Counted from the first letter of the stretch, positions 1 to 8,377 are shown. The stretch is DNA of 18,227 bases from JANRKT01 sp033763355 (GCA_033763355.1 JANRKT010000195.1:1-18227); one strand, 5' to 3'. The notes: a model not told the origin generated them from the sequence alone. Made by a program: numbers and translations.

Positions 1-1131
1 GCAGACCGGTTTGTAAACATCCTGCCGGAAGTGGATATACCGGGTCATAGCCTTGCGGCAATTGCATCATACCCCGAACTGTCATGCACACCCGGCGCCG
101 ATAAATACCGCGTACGCTCAGGCGAAAAAATAATGAACTGGATGGGCGGAGGAAAATTTACTGCGCTTGTTGACAATACGCTCTGTCCTGCCAATGAAAA
201 AGTATATGAATTTATAGATAAGGTATTTACAGAAGTGGCGCAGCTTTTCCCTTTTGAATACATCCATATGGGCGGTGATGAATGTGCCAAAAACTTTTGG
301 GAGAAAAGTGATGCCATTAAAGCCCTGATGCAGAAAGAAAATTTAAAAGACATGCACGAAGTGCAGAGTTATTTTGTAAAAAGGGTAGAGAAGATCATTC
401 AGTCCAAAGGCAAAAAGATGATTGGATGGGATGAAATACTTGAAGGAGGACTTGCATCAAGTGCAACGGTAATGAGCTGGCGCGGCATGAAGGGCGGCAT
501 TGAAGCGGCTAAAATGGGCCATGAAGTGGTGATGAGCCCCACTACTTTTGTTTACATTGATTACATGCAGGGCGACGCTGCTATTGAACCGCCGGTATAT
601 GCTACGTTGAGGTTAAAGAAAAGTTATGAGTTTGATCCCGTACCGGAGGGTGTGGATGCAAAACTTATTAAAGGCGGGCAGGCCAATTTGTGGACAGAAC
701 AGGTTTACAACATGCGTCATGCACAATACATGACATGGCCACGTGGCCTCGCCATTGCTGAAGCGGTATGGAGCCCAAAGGAAAACAGAAACTGGAATGA
801 TTTTGTAACAAGGGTAGAAAAGCAGTTTGAGCGTTTTGATATTTCAGAAACCAAATACGCCCCAAGCATTTACGACCCCATCTTTACTGCCAAAAAAGAT
901 ACGGGTGAAAAGGTAATTGTGGAAATGGCAACCGAAATTGAAGGGCTGGACATACATTACAGTTTTGACAATTCTTTCCCCGATAAATTTTATCCGAAAT
1001 ACAAAGAACCCCTGCCGGTACCCAAAGATGCATCCGCATTGAAAGTAATTACTTACCGCAACAGCAAACCAATGGGCAGGATGATTGTTATACAGGTAGC
1101 AGAACTGAAGAGGAGGGCGGGTATAAAATAA
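1..1131 (+). CDS. Beta-N-acetylhexosaminidase, GH20 (5'-truncated by window)
   Basis: The frame is open from base 1, so the gene begins upstream and only the last 376 residues are present. The peptide ILPEVDIPGHS followed by SYPELSC is the typical GH20 (beta/alpha)8-barrel strand. HMGGDECAK carries the catalytic Asp-Glu pair (codons 277-282), in which Asp orients the substrate acetamido group and Glu is the general acid. GWDEILEGG and the later NLWTEQV supply substrate-pocket Trp and Glu residues. After the barrel, from about base 860, comes a short beta-rich tail like the C-terminal domain of bacterial chitobiases. The family removes terminal GlcNAc or GalNAc from chitooligosaccharides and glycoconjugates. 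Bacteroidota homologues are exported, but the signal peptide and the N-terminal GH20b domain would lie outside the window. Family assignment is firm; substrate preference is not readable. Confidence 0.95.
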   Translation, partial: ADRFVNILPEVDIPGHSLAAIASYPELSCTPGADKYRVRSGEKIMNWMGGGKFTALVDNTLCPANEKVYEFIDKVFTEVAQLFPFEYIHMGGDECAKNFWEKSDAIKALMQKENLKDMHEVQSYFVKRVEKIIQSKGKKMIGWDEILEGGLASSATVMSWRGMKGGIEAAKMGHEVVMSPTTFVYIDYMQGDAAIEPPVYATLRLKKSYEFDPVPEGVDAKLIKGGQANLWTEQVYNMRHAQYMTWPRGLAIAEAVWSPKENRNWNDFVTRVEKQFERFDISETKYAPSIYDPIFTAKKDTGEKVIVEMATEIEGLDIHYSFDNSFPDKFYPKYKEPLPVPKDASALKVITYRNSKPMGRMIVIQVAELKRRAGIK

Positions 1132-1147
1132 GTTTATAAATTATAAA

Positions 1148-1176
1148 CTCTCCCGGTTTTTGCAAACCCAGGAGAG
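1148..1176. terminator. Bidirectional hairpin between convergent genes
   Basis: The arms CTCTCC and GGAGAG, with inner arms GGTTT and AAACC, form an 11-bp stem with a small asymmetric bulge and a TTGC loop. It lies between the GH20 stop (1131) and the stop of the minus-strand oxidoreductase (1179). Neither side has a long T run: the plus side has CTTT, and the minus side has TTTATAAATT. It probably serves both converging transcripts. Confidence 0.55.
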
Positions 1177-1178
1177 CT

Positions 1179-2171
1179 TTAGTCAGCATCGTACATAATC
1201 CCGGCCGCCGCCCTTATCTTATCCAATGTTTCCATCAGCAATAGCGTATCAGCAAAGCTCATAACCGGGCTTTCAATCAGTCCCCTTCGCAGGCAATCCC
1301 CCACATGCCTTGCTTCGTATTGATAACCCCATCCTGGTTCTTTGTGGTATTCTATAATTTGTCTGGTATCCACTCTTCCTGGGTAGTATTCAATTGTCGT
1401 GCTGGGTTCATAAAATCGGGAACTAAGGCGGATTCGTCCCCGGTTGCCGCAAATATCTGCTTCAGTTGCCAGGTTTGAACAGAATGTAGAAAAAAGCTGC
1501 GCCATTGCGCCATTGTTGTATCTGAACAACACTGCGCATTGTTCATCCACTCCTGTTGAGTGCGGCGTCATTGATGCTTCAATGATATCGGGTTTTCCCA
1601 AAACTGACAGGGCGATGAATACATTGTAAATGCCGATATCAAGCAATGTGCCCCCGCCAAGCGCAGGGTCAAATAACCTTGCAGGAACAGGCGGGGTGGG
1701 TGCAAAACCAAAGTTTACCAGTACAGATTTTAATTCGCCTAAGAGGCCCTGCCTTATCATTTCCTGCATTTTATTATAATGCGGCATAAACTTCGTCCAC
1801 AAAGCTTCCATCAGGAATACTTTTTCCTTTCTTGCTGTTTTTATCATCTCTTTTGCCTGGCGGGTGTTGATGGCAAAAGCTTTTTCGCACAACACCGCTT
1901 TTTTATGCTGAAGGCATAATAAAGTATGTTCATAATGTAGCCCGTGTGGTGAAGCAACGTATATCACATCCACTTCAGGGTTTTGCACCAGGGCTTCGTA
2001 ATTGTTGTGACGGTAACGTACAGGAAATTCGTTTGCAAAAGCATCAACGGCTTCCCCGCTGCGTGAACCTGCCGCCACCAGTTCAGCATCCTGAACATAT
2101 TTAAGGTCAGCCGCAAATTTTCTTGCAATGCGGCCGCAGCCTAATATTCCCCATCGTATAAGCTGAGACAT
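1179..2171 (-). CDS. Gfo/Idh/MocA-family NAD(P)-dependent oxidoreductase
   Basis: A 330-residue protein, the usual length for this family. The N-terminal Rossmann fold starts with GILGCGRIARKFA (GxGxxA motif, residues 8-20). The family EKP motif appears as E96-K97-A, where Lys97 is the expected catalytic residue. The GGGTLLDIGIYNVF stretch (172-185) with D178 and Y182 resembles the dimeric dihydrodiol dehydrogenase / glucose-fructose oxidoreductase-like branch. It is predicted to be cytosolic and to oxidise or reduce a sugar or cyclic polyol with NAD(P). It has no signal peptide, unlike the GH109 relative later in the window. It sits 48 nt downstream of the minus-strand SDR gene, so co-transcription is possible, although a candidate promoter lies in the gap. 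The substrate cannot be read from sequence. Confidence 0.9.
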   Translation of the reverse strand: MSQLIRWGILGCGRIARKFAADLKYVQDAELVAAGSRSGEAVDAFANEFPVRYRHNNYEALVQNPEVDVIYVASPHGLHYEHTLLCLQHKKAVLCEKAFAINTRQAKEMIKTARKEKVFLMEALWTKFMPHYNKMQEMIRQGLLGELKSVLVNFGFAPTPPVPARLFDPALGGGTLLDIGIYNVFIALSVLGKPDIIEASMTPHSTGVDEQCAVLFRYNNGAMAQLFSTFCSNLATEADICGNRGRIRLSSRFYEPSTTIEYYPGRVDTRQIIEYHKEPGWGYQYEARHVGDCLRRGLIESPVMSFADTLLLMETLDKIRAAAGIMYDAD

Positions 2172-2186
2172 GAATTGAATTTTGAT

Positions 2187-2215
2187 ACAATTTAGCTGAT
2201 AGCTGTAAAAACAAA
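2187..2215 (-). promoter_or_regulatory. Candidate promoter for the Gfo/Idh/MocA gene
   Basis: On the minus strand TTTG (2212-2215) is followed after 17 nt by TAAATTGT (2187-2194), one to two mismatches from the Bacteroidota TTTG / TAnnTTTG pattern. It lies 15 nt before the ATG at 2171. The spacer holds AGCT-GAT-AGCT (2194-2204), a small dyad. It could give this gene expression independent of the SDR gene. This is motif matching only. Confidence 0.3.
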
Positions 2216-2219
2216 GTAA

Positions 2220-3197
2220 TTAAAGCAGCTTTTCTTCTTTTAACCAGTTATAACAATCCCACACACATTTTTCAAGCGGAACAATTTTAAAATCCAGTTC
2301 CCTTACGGCTTTTTCACTGGAGTAATAAACATTTCTTCTTGTGGTAGCCTGCGCCAGTTCAATGGTTAAAGGTGGCTCTTTGCCGGTGATGTATGAAACA
2401 GCAGTAAGCAGTGCCGCCAATGCTTTAATAACAAAAGCAGGTCCAACAGGAGGGGCTTTTTTTCCAATCAGCTTTGCTACTTCTCTGGCAAAATCAGCAA
2501 TGGGTCTGTTTTCTCCGCCCAATAAATAATTGCTTCCGTTCTCACCATGATCTACTGCATTGATATGTGCCTTTACCACTTCATCAACATGGGCAAAACA
2601 CAGCAGGCCGGGTGTATTAAATGGAAATTTATTATCTCTCAGCAAAAAAAATGTTCTGCCCCATGTGTGTGCATCATAAGGCCCCAGTACAGCGCCGGGG
2701 TTCATCACCACCACTTTCATTTCATCCATGGCAAGCAGCGCTTCTTTTTCACCTGCCCATTTGGTGCGGCAATAATTGATGTTGGAAATGTTGCCCAGTT
2801 GAGGGGTATTTTCATCTATTGTCCCCCTTGCTTCACCCCATGCTTCAATGCTGGAAGTATGAATAAAACATTTGGCCTTTTTCTGCAGCGCTGCATTTAC
2901 CACATTTCTTGTTCCTTCTGTATTAACCTTTGTTTGCCGTTTGTTGTTTTTTGACCAGAAACTGGTATCTCCTGCAACATGAAAAACAGCACCCGGTTGT
3001 GCGGGCATTGCATTATGAATGGAGCTGTAATCAATAACATCTCCCTTTACAAGTTTTACAGGAAACCGTTGCAGGCATGCGCTGTTGTCCTCGTTCCTGT
3101 ACAGGGCTGTCACATCCCATCCTCTTTCAATCAGTTGCTTAACAAGGTTTACACCTATAAAACCGGATGCCCCTGTTACAAATGCGGTTCTTGCCAT
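2220..3197 (-). CDS. Extended SDR, NAD-dependent epimerase/dehydratase family
   Basis: A 325-residue extended short-chain dehydrogenase. The cofactor motif TGASGFIG is at residues 8-15. The HVAGDTSFW stretch (73-81) and the HTSSIEAWG Ser region (113-121) are as in bacterial dihydroflavonol-4-reductase-like proteins. The catalytic YCRTK (YxxxK) is Y142/K146. A nucleotide-sugar or hydroxysteroid-type ketone/alcohol substrate is possible, but the exact one cannot be told. The ATG at 3197 is preceded by a GAGGG stretch that could act as a ribosome binding site. It is first in a possible two-gene minus-strand unit with the Gfo/Idh/MocA gene and divergent from the beta-helix gene at 3359. Family confidence is high, function low. 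Confidence 0.9.
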   Translation of the reverse strand: MARTAFVTGASGFIGVNLVKQLIERGWDVTALYRNEDNSACLQRFPVKLVKGDVIDYSSIHNAMPAQPGAVFHVAGDTSFWSKNNKRQTKVNTEGTRNVVNAALQKKAKCFIHTSSIEAWGEARGTIDENTPQLGNISNINYCRTKWAGEKEALLAMDEMKVVVMNPGAVLGPYDAHTWGRTFFLLRDNKFPFNTPGLLCFAHVDEVVKAHINAVDHGENGSNYLLGGENRPIADFAREVAKLIGKKAPPVGPAFVIKALAALLTAVSYITGKEPPLTIELAQATTRRNVYYSSEKAVRELDFKIVPLEKCVWDCYNWLKEEKLL

Positions 3198-3309
3198 AAT
3201 CCCTCAGTTATGATAAAATTAACAGCTTTTATTTTGCCGGGGTGGTATGGCGTCGCATCTGTATAAAGATTTGACTTTCCATAGCCTGGTTTGCAATAAC
3301 AGACCGGGA

Positions 3310-3348
3310 TTATCAGTTAAATTGCCGGTTGAAACCATTTGCTGATAA
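3310..3348 (+). promoter_or_regulatory. Nested inverted repeat in the leader of the beta-helix gene
   Basis: TTATCAG (3310-3316) pairs with CTGATAA (3342-3348), AAAT with ATTT, and GGTT with AACC around a GA loop, with a 4-nt bulge on one side. This gives about 15 bp of interrupted stem ending 10 nt before the ATG at 3359. It could be an RNA leader hairpin or an operator. No T run follows, so it is unlikely to be a terminator. Confidence 0.3.
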
Positions 3349-3358
3349 AACCTTTTAA

Positions 3359-4471
3359 ATGAAGCAGTCCTTATCGCTTATCTTTCTCTTTTTTGTTTTT
3401 ACGGCATCAGCACGTAAAGTGTATAATGTTTTCAAACCCGGTCAGGAATTTCATTGCTGGACCTGCGATTTTATGAAAGAGCATAATCTTAACCGCGGTG
3501 ATACGGTTGTAATAAGCCAGGGCACATACGGCCATACCGTAATATCCAATTGCTTTGGTATCACTTTTCAAAACGAGGGGCAGGTGGTATTCAATGGCGG
3601 TTTCAATTTTGAAATGCCTTCGTCGGATAATAAGTTAATTGGTAATGGTACTCCCGGAATAAAGTATGGCATATTGATTAAAGACACAGAGTATTTTGCA
3701 GGGAGGTGGTATGCCTGGGGCAATATGGAAATTGCTTTTGTGGCTGTTAAAAAAGCAAAGATGGGTTTCCAGGTAAAAACAGAACCTGACTGGGATTATA
3801 AAAAACAACCGACCCGGATAAGCATTCATGACCTGCTGATAGAAGATGTGGAGCAGGAAATGCTGTACATCGGCTCAGATAACCTGGGGGGATCATACAT
3901 TACCGGCGGCATACGCCGGGTAACAGGCAGAAGAAGCGGACGTGACGGCATACAGGTAAGAAACGGAAATTTTGTTATTGAAGACAATGACCTGAAAGAT
4001 GTAGGCCTTAATAATGAAGGTGGCCACCAGCATGGTATATTAATAGGTGGAAACAGCAACGGCGGGACAATACGCAAAAACAAAGTAGAGAATGCAGTTG
4101 GCTATGGCATATTTGTAAATGGCTTTGGAAATATTTTTATTGAGTGCAATGAAATCATCAACTCAGGAAACAGCGCCGTATTTACCAAGAACTATGAAAA
4201 ATATGAAGACCTGCAGAAAACAGGTTACCAGAAATTTTACATCCTCAACAACAAACTGCACTCCCGCAACCTCCGCACCATTGAAATGTATTATGATGGC
4301 AACAACGGTTTACGTGGCGAAGCTGTAATCAGCAATAACAGGGTTAATAACACGGTTTACAGTGAAATGAAAAAAACGCAGCAATCAAACAATGGTAAAA
4401 CGGCAAAGACAGAGTGCACTGTACATGCATCAACAGCAGTGACCACAAAGAAAATTGTCCGAAAGAAATAG
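3359..4471 (+). CDS. Secreted right-handed parallel beta-helix (PbH1) repeat protein
   Basis: A 370-residue protein with a clear signal peptide (MKQSLSLIFLFFVFTASA, then RKVYNV). The body shows short beta-strand repeats typical of pectate-lyase-like solenoids: NGNFVIEDNDL, GGTIRKNKVEN, GYGIFVNGFGN and FIECNEIINSG are successive rungs with Asn-ladder positions at roughly residues 200-290. These folds usually bind or cleave polysaccharides. I see no clear catalytic triad and assign no substrate. The last 35 or so residues are Lys/Thr/Ser-rich with no predicted fold. No Por-type C-terminal sorting domain is evident. The ATG at 3359 is chosen because the signal peptide starts there. It stands alone, divergent from the SDR gene and upstream of smc. 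Confidence 0.8.
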   Translation: MKQSLSLIFLFFVFTASARKVYNVFKPGQEFHCWTCDFMKEHNLNRGDTVVISQGTYGHTVISNCFGITFQNEGQVVFNGGFNFEMPSSDNKLIGNGTPGIKYGILIKDTEYFAGRWYAWGNMEIAFVAVKKAKMGFQVKTEPDWDYKKQPTRISIHDLLIEDVEQEMLYIGSDNLGGSYITGGIRRVTGRRSGRDGIQVRNGNFVIEDNDLKDVGLNNEGGHQHGILIGGNSNGGTIRKNKVENAVGYGIFVNGFGNIFIECNEIINSGNSAVFTKNYEKYEDLQKTGYQKFYILNNKLHSRNLRTIEMYYDGNNGLRGEAVISNNRVNNTVYSEMKKTQQSNNGKTAKTECTVHASTAVTTKKIVRKK

Positions 4472-4484
4472 CGACTTATAATAT

Positions 4485-4498
4485 CAGTTCCTCAACTG
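4485..4498 (+). terminator. Weak hairpin after the beta-helix gene
   Basis: CAGTT-CCTC-AACTG is a 5-bp stem 14 nt after the stop codon. It is separated from a T6 stretch by a C-rich segment, so intrinsic termination here would be weak. Confidence 0.2.
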
Positions 4499-4592
4499 GC
4501 TTCACCCTCCATTTTTTCCACAGCCACTGTATAACTTTTATATAGGCTTACCCGGCTTGATGTTTGTGTATAAGAAGTGAATAATTATGGAC

Positions 4593-4607
4593 GGGTACAG
4601 AGTACCC
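4593..4607. repeat. Short perfect hairpin upstream of smc
   Basis: GGGTAC-AGA-GTACCC is a perfect 6-bp inverted repeat lying just upstream of the proposed smc -7 box. It is either a protein-binding dyad or incidental. Confidence 0.3.
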
Positions 4608-4633
4608 TCCGCTATTTTACTGGGCTATTCAGC

Positions 4634-4641
4634 TAAATTTG
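4634..4641 (+). promoter_or_regulatory. Candidate -7 promoter element for smc
   Basis: TAAATTTG followed by C is an exact match to the Bacteroidota -7 consensus TAnnTTTG. It lies 26 nt before the GTG at 4668, giving a leader of roughly 20 nt. No exact -33 TTTG is seen; TTTT occurs at 4615-4618. Its position inside the longer open frame argues against the ATG at 4587 as the start. Confidence 0.4.
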
Positions 4642-4667
4642 CCCACTTATTAAAAAAAATCCGAACT

Positions 4668-7600
4668 GTGCGATTAAAGAGCTTAGAAATCAAAGGTTTT
4701 AAAAGTTTTGCTGACAAAACAACCATCAATTTCGACGAGGGGGTTACAGGTATAATCGGCCCTAACGGATGCGGTAAAAGCAATATTGTTGACAGCATAC
4801 GCTGGGTAATCGGCGAGCAAAAAATCAGCCAGCTCCGCAGTGAAAATCTCGAAAGCCTCGTATTTAACGGGTCAAGAACACGTTCCGCATCAGGCCTTGC
4901 AGAAGTAAGCCTCACTTTTGAAAATACCAGGAACCTGCTGCCCACTGAATTCAGCACCATTACCATTACCCGTAAGTTTTACAAAAGCGGGGAAAGTGAA
5001 TACAGGCTGAATGATGTGCAGTGCCGTCTTAAAGACATTCATAATCTTTTTCTTGATACCGGTGTAACCACCGACAGCTATGCCATTATTGAACTTGGCA
5101 TGGTGGATGACATTATTAAAGATAAAGACAACAGCCGCCGCCGCATGCTGGAACAGGCTGCCGGTATTTCTATTTATAAAACAAGGAAGAAAGAGGCCAA
5201 ATTAAAACTCGACGCCACTGAACAGGACCTGGCACGCATTGAAGATTTATTGTTTGAGATCAACAACCAGTTAAAGACTTTAGAAAGCCAGGCCAAAAAA
5301 GCAGAGAAGTATTACGAGATAAAAAGGGAATACAAAACTGCAAGCGTTGAACTGGCCAAAGCGGCGCTGGAAGGTTTCAACCTCACTTATAAAGATTTAA
5401 CTGCACAACAGCAATCTGAAATTGACAAGCGCATTCAATTAGAAGCGCAGGTTGCACAGGAAGAAGCGGCCCTGGAACAGGAGAAACTTGTTTTTATTGA
5501 AAAAGAAAAAGCCCTGCAGGCCATGCAGCATGCTTTTAATAACCTGCTGAATGACGTACGCAATAAAGAAAGTGAAAAGAACCTGGGCACGCAGCGGTTG
5601 CAATACCTGAAAGAAAGGGAGACATCGCTGAAAGAGTTTTTGGATAAAGCGGAAGTTCAGGTAAAAGGTATTGAAGAAAGCATTGCGTTTACACAGCAGC
5701 ATGTTAATGAAGAAGAACAACAGTTGCGGCAGTTGCATGCAAAATTAGATGAACTGAAAAATGAAGTGGAAAGCAAACGCAGGGCATTTGATGAAAAGCG
5801 CTCTGCCGTAGATGAATTGCGCCGTGAAACCATTGCATTGCAAAGGCAGCAGTTTGAAGCGGAAAAACAGGTAGCAGTTGCCGATTCTTCTATACAGAAT
5901 TTTCAAAGGGCTATTTATCAGTTGAAAGAAGAACAGCAGGAAAGGCAAACGCAGTTGCAGCAACTGGACCAGGAGAAAAAACAGAAGGAACAGCAACTTG
6001 AAGAAAAGAAAACTGACCTGCAGCAGTTGCAACAGCACCATGACTATACCAAAGAACAAATTCTGCAAACACAATCAATACTTGAGCAGCTCCGTGCTGA
6101 ACTTGCAGAAGAGAACCGCAAGCTGGATGCAAGGCAAAATGAATACGACCTGCTGAAAAGCCTGATTGATTCCATGGAAGGCTATCCGGAAAGCGTAAAG
6201 TTTTTGCACAACAATCCCAACTGGAACCAGTCTGCACCAATACTCTCTGATATTATTTATGTAAAGGAAGAATTCCGTGCGGCTGTTGAAAATGTGCTGG
6301 AGCCTTACCTTAATTATTATGTGGTAAACGACCTGCAGGAAGGGTTGCAGGCCGTGCACCTTCTCGACTCCAACCAGAAAGGCAAAGCTAATTTCTTTTT
6401 ATTGGATAAACTGAATGGCGTACCTGCCGGGATTGATCAGTTGCATGAAGTAAGCGGCACCATCCCTGCTTTACATGTTGTAGAATACGACGGCAAATAC
6501 AGCAATCTTATAAAATATTTACTGGCCAATGTATTTATTGCTGAAGATGATAACGTTTTGGCCAACGCCAACGGGCATATTATCCTCGAAAAACATGGTA
6601 AATATGTAAAAGGGAAGTATTCATTAAGCGGCGGCAGCGTTGGCTTGTTTGAAGGGAAAAAGATTGGCCGTGCAAAGAACCTTGAAAAGATCCGTGAACA
6701 GATTGAGCAGCAGGAAAACGTAGTAAACAACCTGAAAGCAGCCATACAGGCAAGGCACAATGAAGTGATTGGTTTCAATACGCAGCTTAAAGAATCTGCA
6801 ATCAGGCAAACACAGGAGCAAATCAATGCAATAGGCAACCAGGTTTTTTCATTGCAAAATAAAATTGAAAACCTCAATCACCTTGAAGAAAGCGGTACGA
6901 AGAGGTCAGAAGAATTACAGGTGCAATTACAGCAGAATTACGATGCTATTTCATCAGTAAGGGATGAACTGGAAAAGTTCAATACCCAATTGCAGGAACT
7001 GAGCGATACCATGCAGGGCGTTGAGCAGGAATATGCCGTTGCAGAAAATGAGTACAACACAGCAAATGCATCTTATAACGAAGCCAACCTTCAGTTTACC
7101 CGCCAGCAAAGTAAAGTAAATGCATTGCAGCAGGAACTGGAGTTTAAAAACAACCAGCTCAGGGACCTTTCGCAACAGGTAGAAAACAGCAAGGCCCAGT
7201 TGGAAGATGCGGCAGCGCAGATTGCAGATACAGATAAACTGCTTGCTGAAATGGAACAAACCCTCATCAGCCTTTTGCACAGCAAGGAGGAAGAAGAGAA
7301 AAAACTGAATGAAACAGACCAGGCATATTATAACCTGCGCAATACATTAGCTGAAAAGGAAAGTGAGTTGCGCCACCTGCACAAAGAAAAAGAGCAGGTT
7401 GATTTCCTGTTAACTGAAATAAAAGATAAGGTTAATGAACTGAGGCTGCAACTGGCAGGTATTAAAGAAAGGCTGAATGTTGAATTTAAAATTGACCTTG
7501 ATGCCATAATAGATGAGCCCCGTACAACGGATACATCGCTTGAAGACCTGCAAGCCGTATGCGACAGGATGAAAAAGAGGCTGGAGAATATTGGTGAGGT

Positions 7601-8195
7601 AAACCCCACAGCAATTGAAGCTTTCCAGGAAATGAAGAAACGGTATGAATTTATACTTGAACAGAAGAATGACCTGGTAACAGCAAAAGAAAGCCTGCTG
7701 CAAACCATTGAAGAAGTAGAAGCCACCGCAAACCAGAAATTCCTTGACACCTTTAACGAGGTAAGGGATAACTTCCAGAAAGTGTTTAAGGCATTGTTTA
7801 CGGAAGAAGATACGGCCGATATGATACTTGAAAACCCGGAGAACCTTGCCGAGACGGGAATTGATATTATCGCCAAGCCCAAAGGTAAACGGCCTACTTC
7901 TATAACGCAACTGAGCGGCGGTGAAAAAACACTCACGGCTACTGCATTGCTGTTTGCCATTTATCTCATCAAGCCTGCGCCTTTCTGTATTCTTGATGAA
8001 GTAGATGCGCCGCTGGATGATGCCAATGTGAACAAGTTCACCAGCATGATCCGCAAGTTCAGTGAAGATTCGCAGTTTATTATTGTTACCCATAATAAAA
8101 TGACGATGTCGGCAGTGGATATTATTTATGGCGTAACCATGCAGGAACCCGGTGTGAGCAAGCTGGTGGCGGTTGATTTCAGGAACCTGAATTAA
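4668..8195 (+). CDS. smc: Chromosome segregation protein SMC
   Basis: A structural-maintenance-of-chromosomes ATPase that organises and compacts the chromosome, usually with ScpA and ScpB. I start it at GTG 4668: the protein then opens MRLKSLEIKGFKSFADKT, the canonical SMC N-terminus, and is 1175 residues long. The open frame continues upstream to an ATG at 4587 and would add 27 atypical residues. Walker A GPNGCGKS is at residues 31-38. Two long Glu/Gln/Lys-rich coiled-coil arms flank a hinge at about residues 502-664. The C-terminal ABC signature LSGGEK lies near residue 1081 and Walker B (CILDEVDAPLDD) near 1105. A His switch (VTHNK) follows. All ATPase motifs are intact, so the gene looks functional. 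A strong hairpin follows the stop. scpA and scpB are not in the window. Confidence 0.97.
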   Translation: MRLKSLEIKGFKSFADKTTINFDEGVTGIIGPNGCGKSNIVDSIRWVIGEQKISQLRSENLESLVFNGSRTRSASGLAEVSLTFENTRNLLPTEFSTITITRKFYKSGESEYRLNDVQCRLKDIHNLFLDTGVTTDSYAIIELGMVDDIIKDKDNSRRRMLEQAAGISIYKTRKKEAKLKLDATEQDLARIEDLLFEINNQLKTLESQAKKAEKYYEIKREYKTASVELAKAALEGFNLTYKDLTAQQQSEIDKRIQLEAQVAQEEAALEQEKLVFIEKEKALQAMQHAFNNLLNDVRNKESEKNLGTQRLQYLKERETSLKEFLDKAEVQVKGIEESIAFTQQHVNEEEQQLRQLHAKLDELKNEVESKRRAFDEKRSAVDELRRETIALQRQQFEAEKQVAVADSSIQNFQRAIYQLKEEQQERQTQLQQLDQEKKQKEQQLEEKKTDLQQLQQHHDYTKEQILQTQSILEQLRAELAEENRKLDARQNEYDLLKSLIDSMEGYPESVKFLHNNPNWNQSAPILSDIIYVKEEFRAAVENVLEPYLNYYVVNDLQEGLQAVHLLDSNQKGKANFFLLDKLNGVPAGIDQLHEVSGTIPALHVVEYDGKYSNLIKYLLANVFIAEDDNVLANANGHIILEKHGKYVKGKYSLSGGSVGLFEGKKIGRAKNLEKIREQIEQQENVVNNLKAAIQARHNEVIGFNTQLKESAIRQTQEQINAIGNQVFSLQNKIENLNHLEESGTKRSEELQVQLQQNYDAISSVRDELEKFNTQLQELSDTMQGVEQEYAVAENEYNTANASYNEANLQFTRQQSKVNALQQELEFKNNQLRDLSQQVENSKAQLEDAAAQIADTDKLLAEMEQTLISLLHSKEEEEKKLNETDQAYYNLRNTLAEKESELRHLHKEKEQVDFLLTEIKDKVNELRLQLAGIKERLNVEFKIDLDAIIDEPRTTDTSLEDLQAVCDRMKKRLENIGEVNPTAIEAFQEMKKRYEFILEQKNDLVTAKESLLQTIEEVEATANQKFLDTFNEVRDNFQKVFKALFTEEDTADMILENPENLAETGIDIIAKPKGKRPTSITQLSGGEKTLTATALLFAIYLIKPAPFCILDEVDAPLDDANVNKFTSMIRKFSEDSQFIIVTHNKMTMSAVDIIYGVTMQEPGVSKLVAVDFRNLN

Positions 8196-8206
8196 TAAAC
8201 TAAACA

Positions 8207-8240
8207 GACCGCCGTAGTTTCCAAAAACTACGGTGGTCTT
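8207..8240 (+). terminator. Hairpin terminator after smc
   Basis: GACCGCCGTAGTTT (8207-8220) pairs with AAACTACGGTGGTC (8225-8238), a 14-bp stem with one G-U pair and a CCAA loop, starting 12 nt after the smc stop. The T tract is only two bases on this strand, so it may be Rho-assisted or act as an mRNA 3' stabiliser. Confidence 0.65.
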
Positions 8241-8374
8241 CGGTATAAGAAATTAAAGATGCTTACTATCCAATATATATGATCCGCTTTTTTTGATTGA
8301 TACCTATTACCCATAAAAACGGAAGCGCTGCAAAGCGTATGAAGAAGGTCTGGTTTATACCGGACTTTTTTTTT
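8241..8374 (+). ncRNA. Gene-free segment ending in an intrinsic terminator; possible small RNA or leader
   Basis: After the smc hairpin there is no open frame of note, yet the segment carries a small hairpin with a GNRA-type loop (CGCT-GCAA-AGCG, 8326-8337). It ends in a textbook terminator at 8345-8374. A terminator without a gene before it suggests a short transcript or an attenuated leader of the downstream operon. I find no exact TAnnTTTG promoter box in the segment and recognise no known RNA family, so this remains a hypothesis. Confidence 0.25.
8345..8374 (+). terminator. Rho-independent terminator with T9 tract
   Basis: GTCTGG (8348-8353), loop TTTATA, CCGGAC (8360-8365), then nine T (8366-8374). 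The preceding AAG extends the stem into the T run. It lies 150 nt after smc and 41 nt before the next ORF, so it terminates either smc read-through or an independent short transcript. Confidence 0.7.
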
Positions 8375-8377
8375 ACC

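Noticed and set aside
4587..4667. N-terminal extension of SMC from ATG 4587
   Set aside because: The 27 residues are unlike any SMC N-terminus, the canonical start follows at GTG 4668, and a promoter box lies inside the extension.
7328..8093. Two long minus-strand open frames inside smc (up to 227 residues)
   Set aside because: They are antisense shadows of a strongly coding region, Ser/Phe/Leu-rich, with no domain. Similar shadows occur over hutU and the SDR gene.
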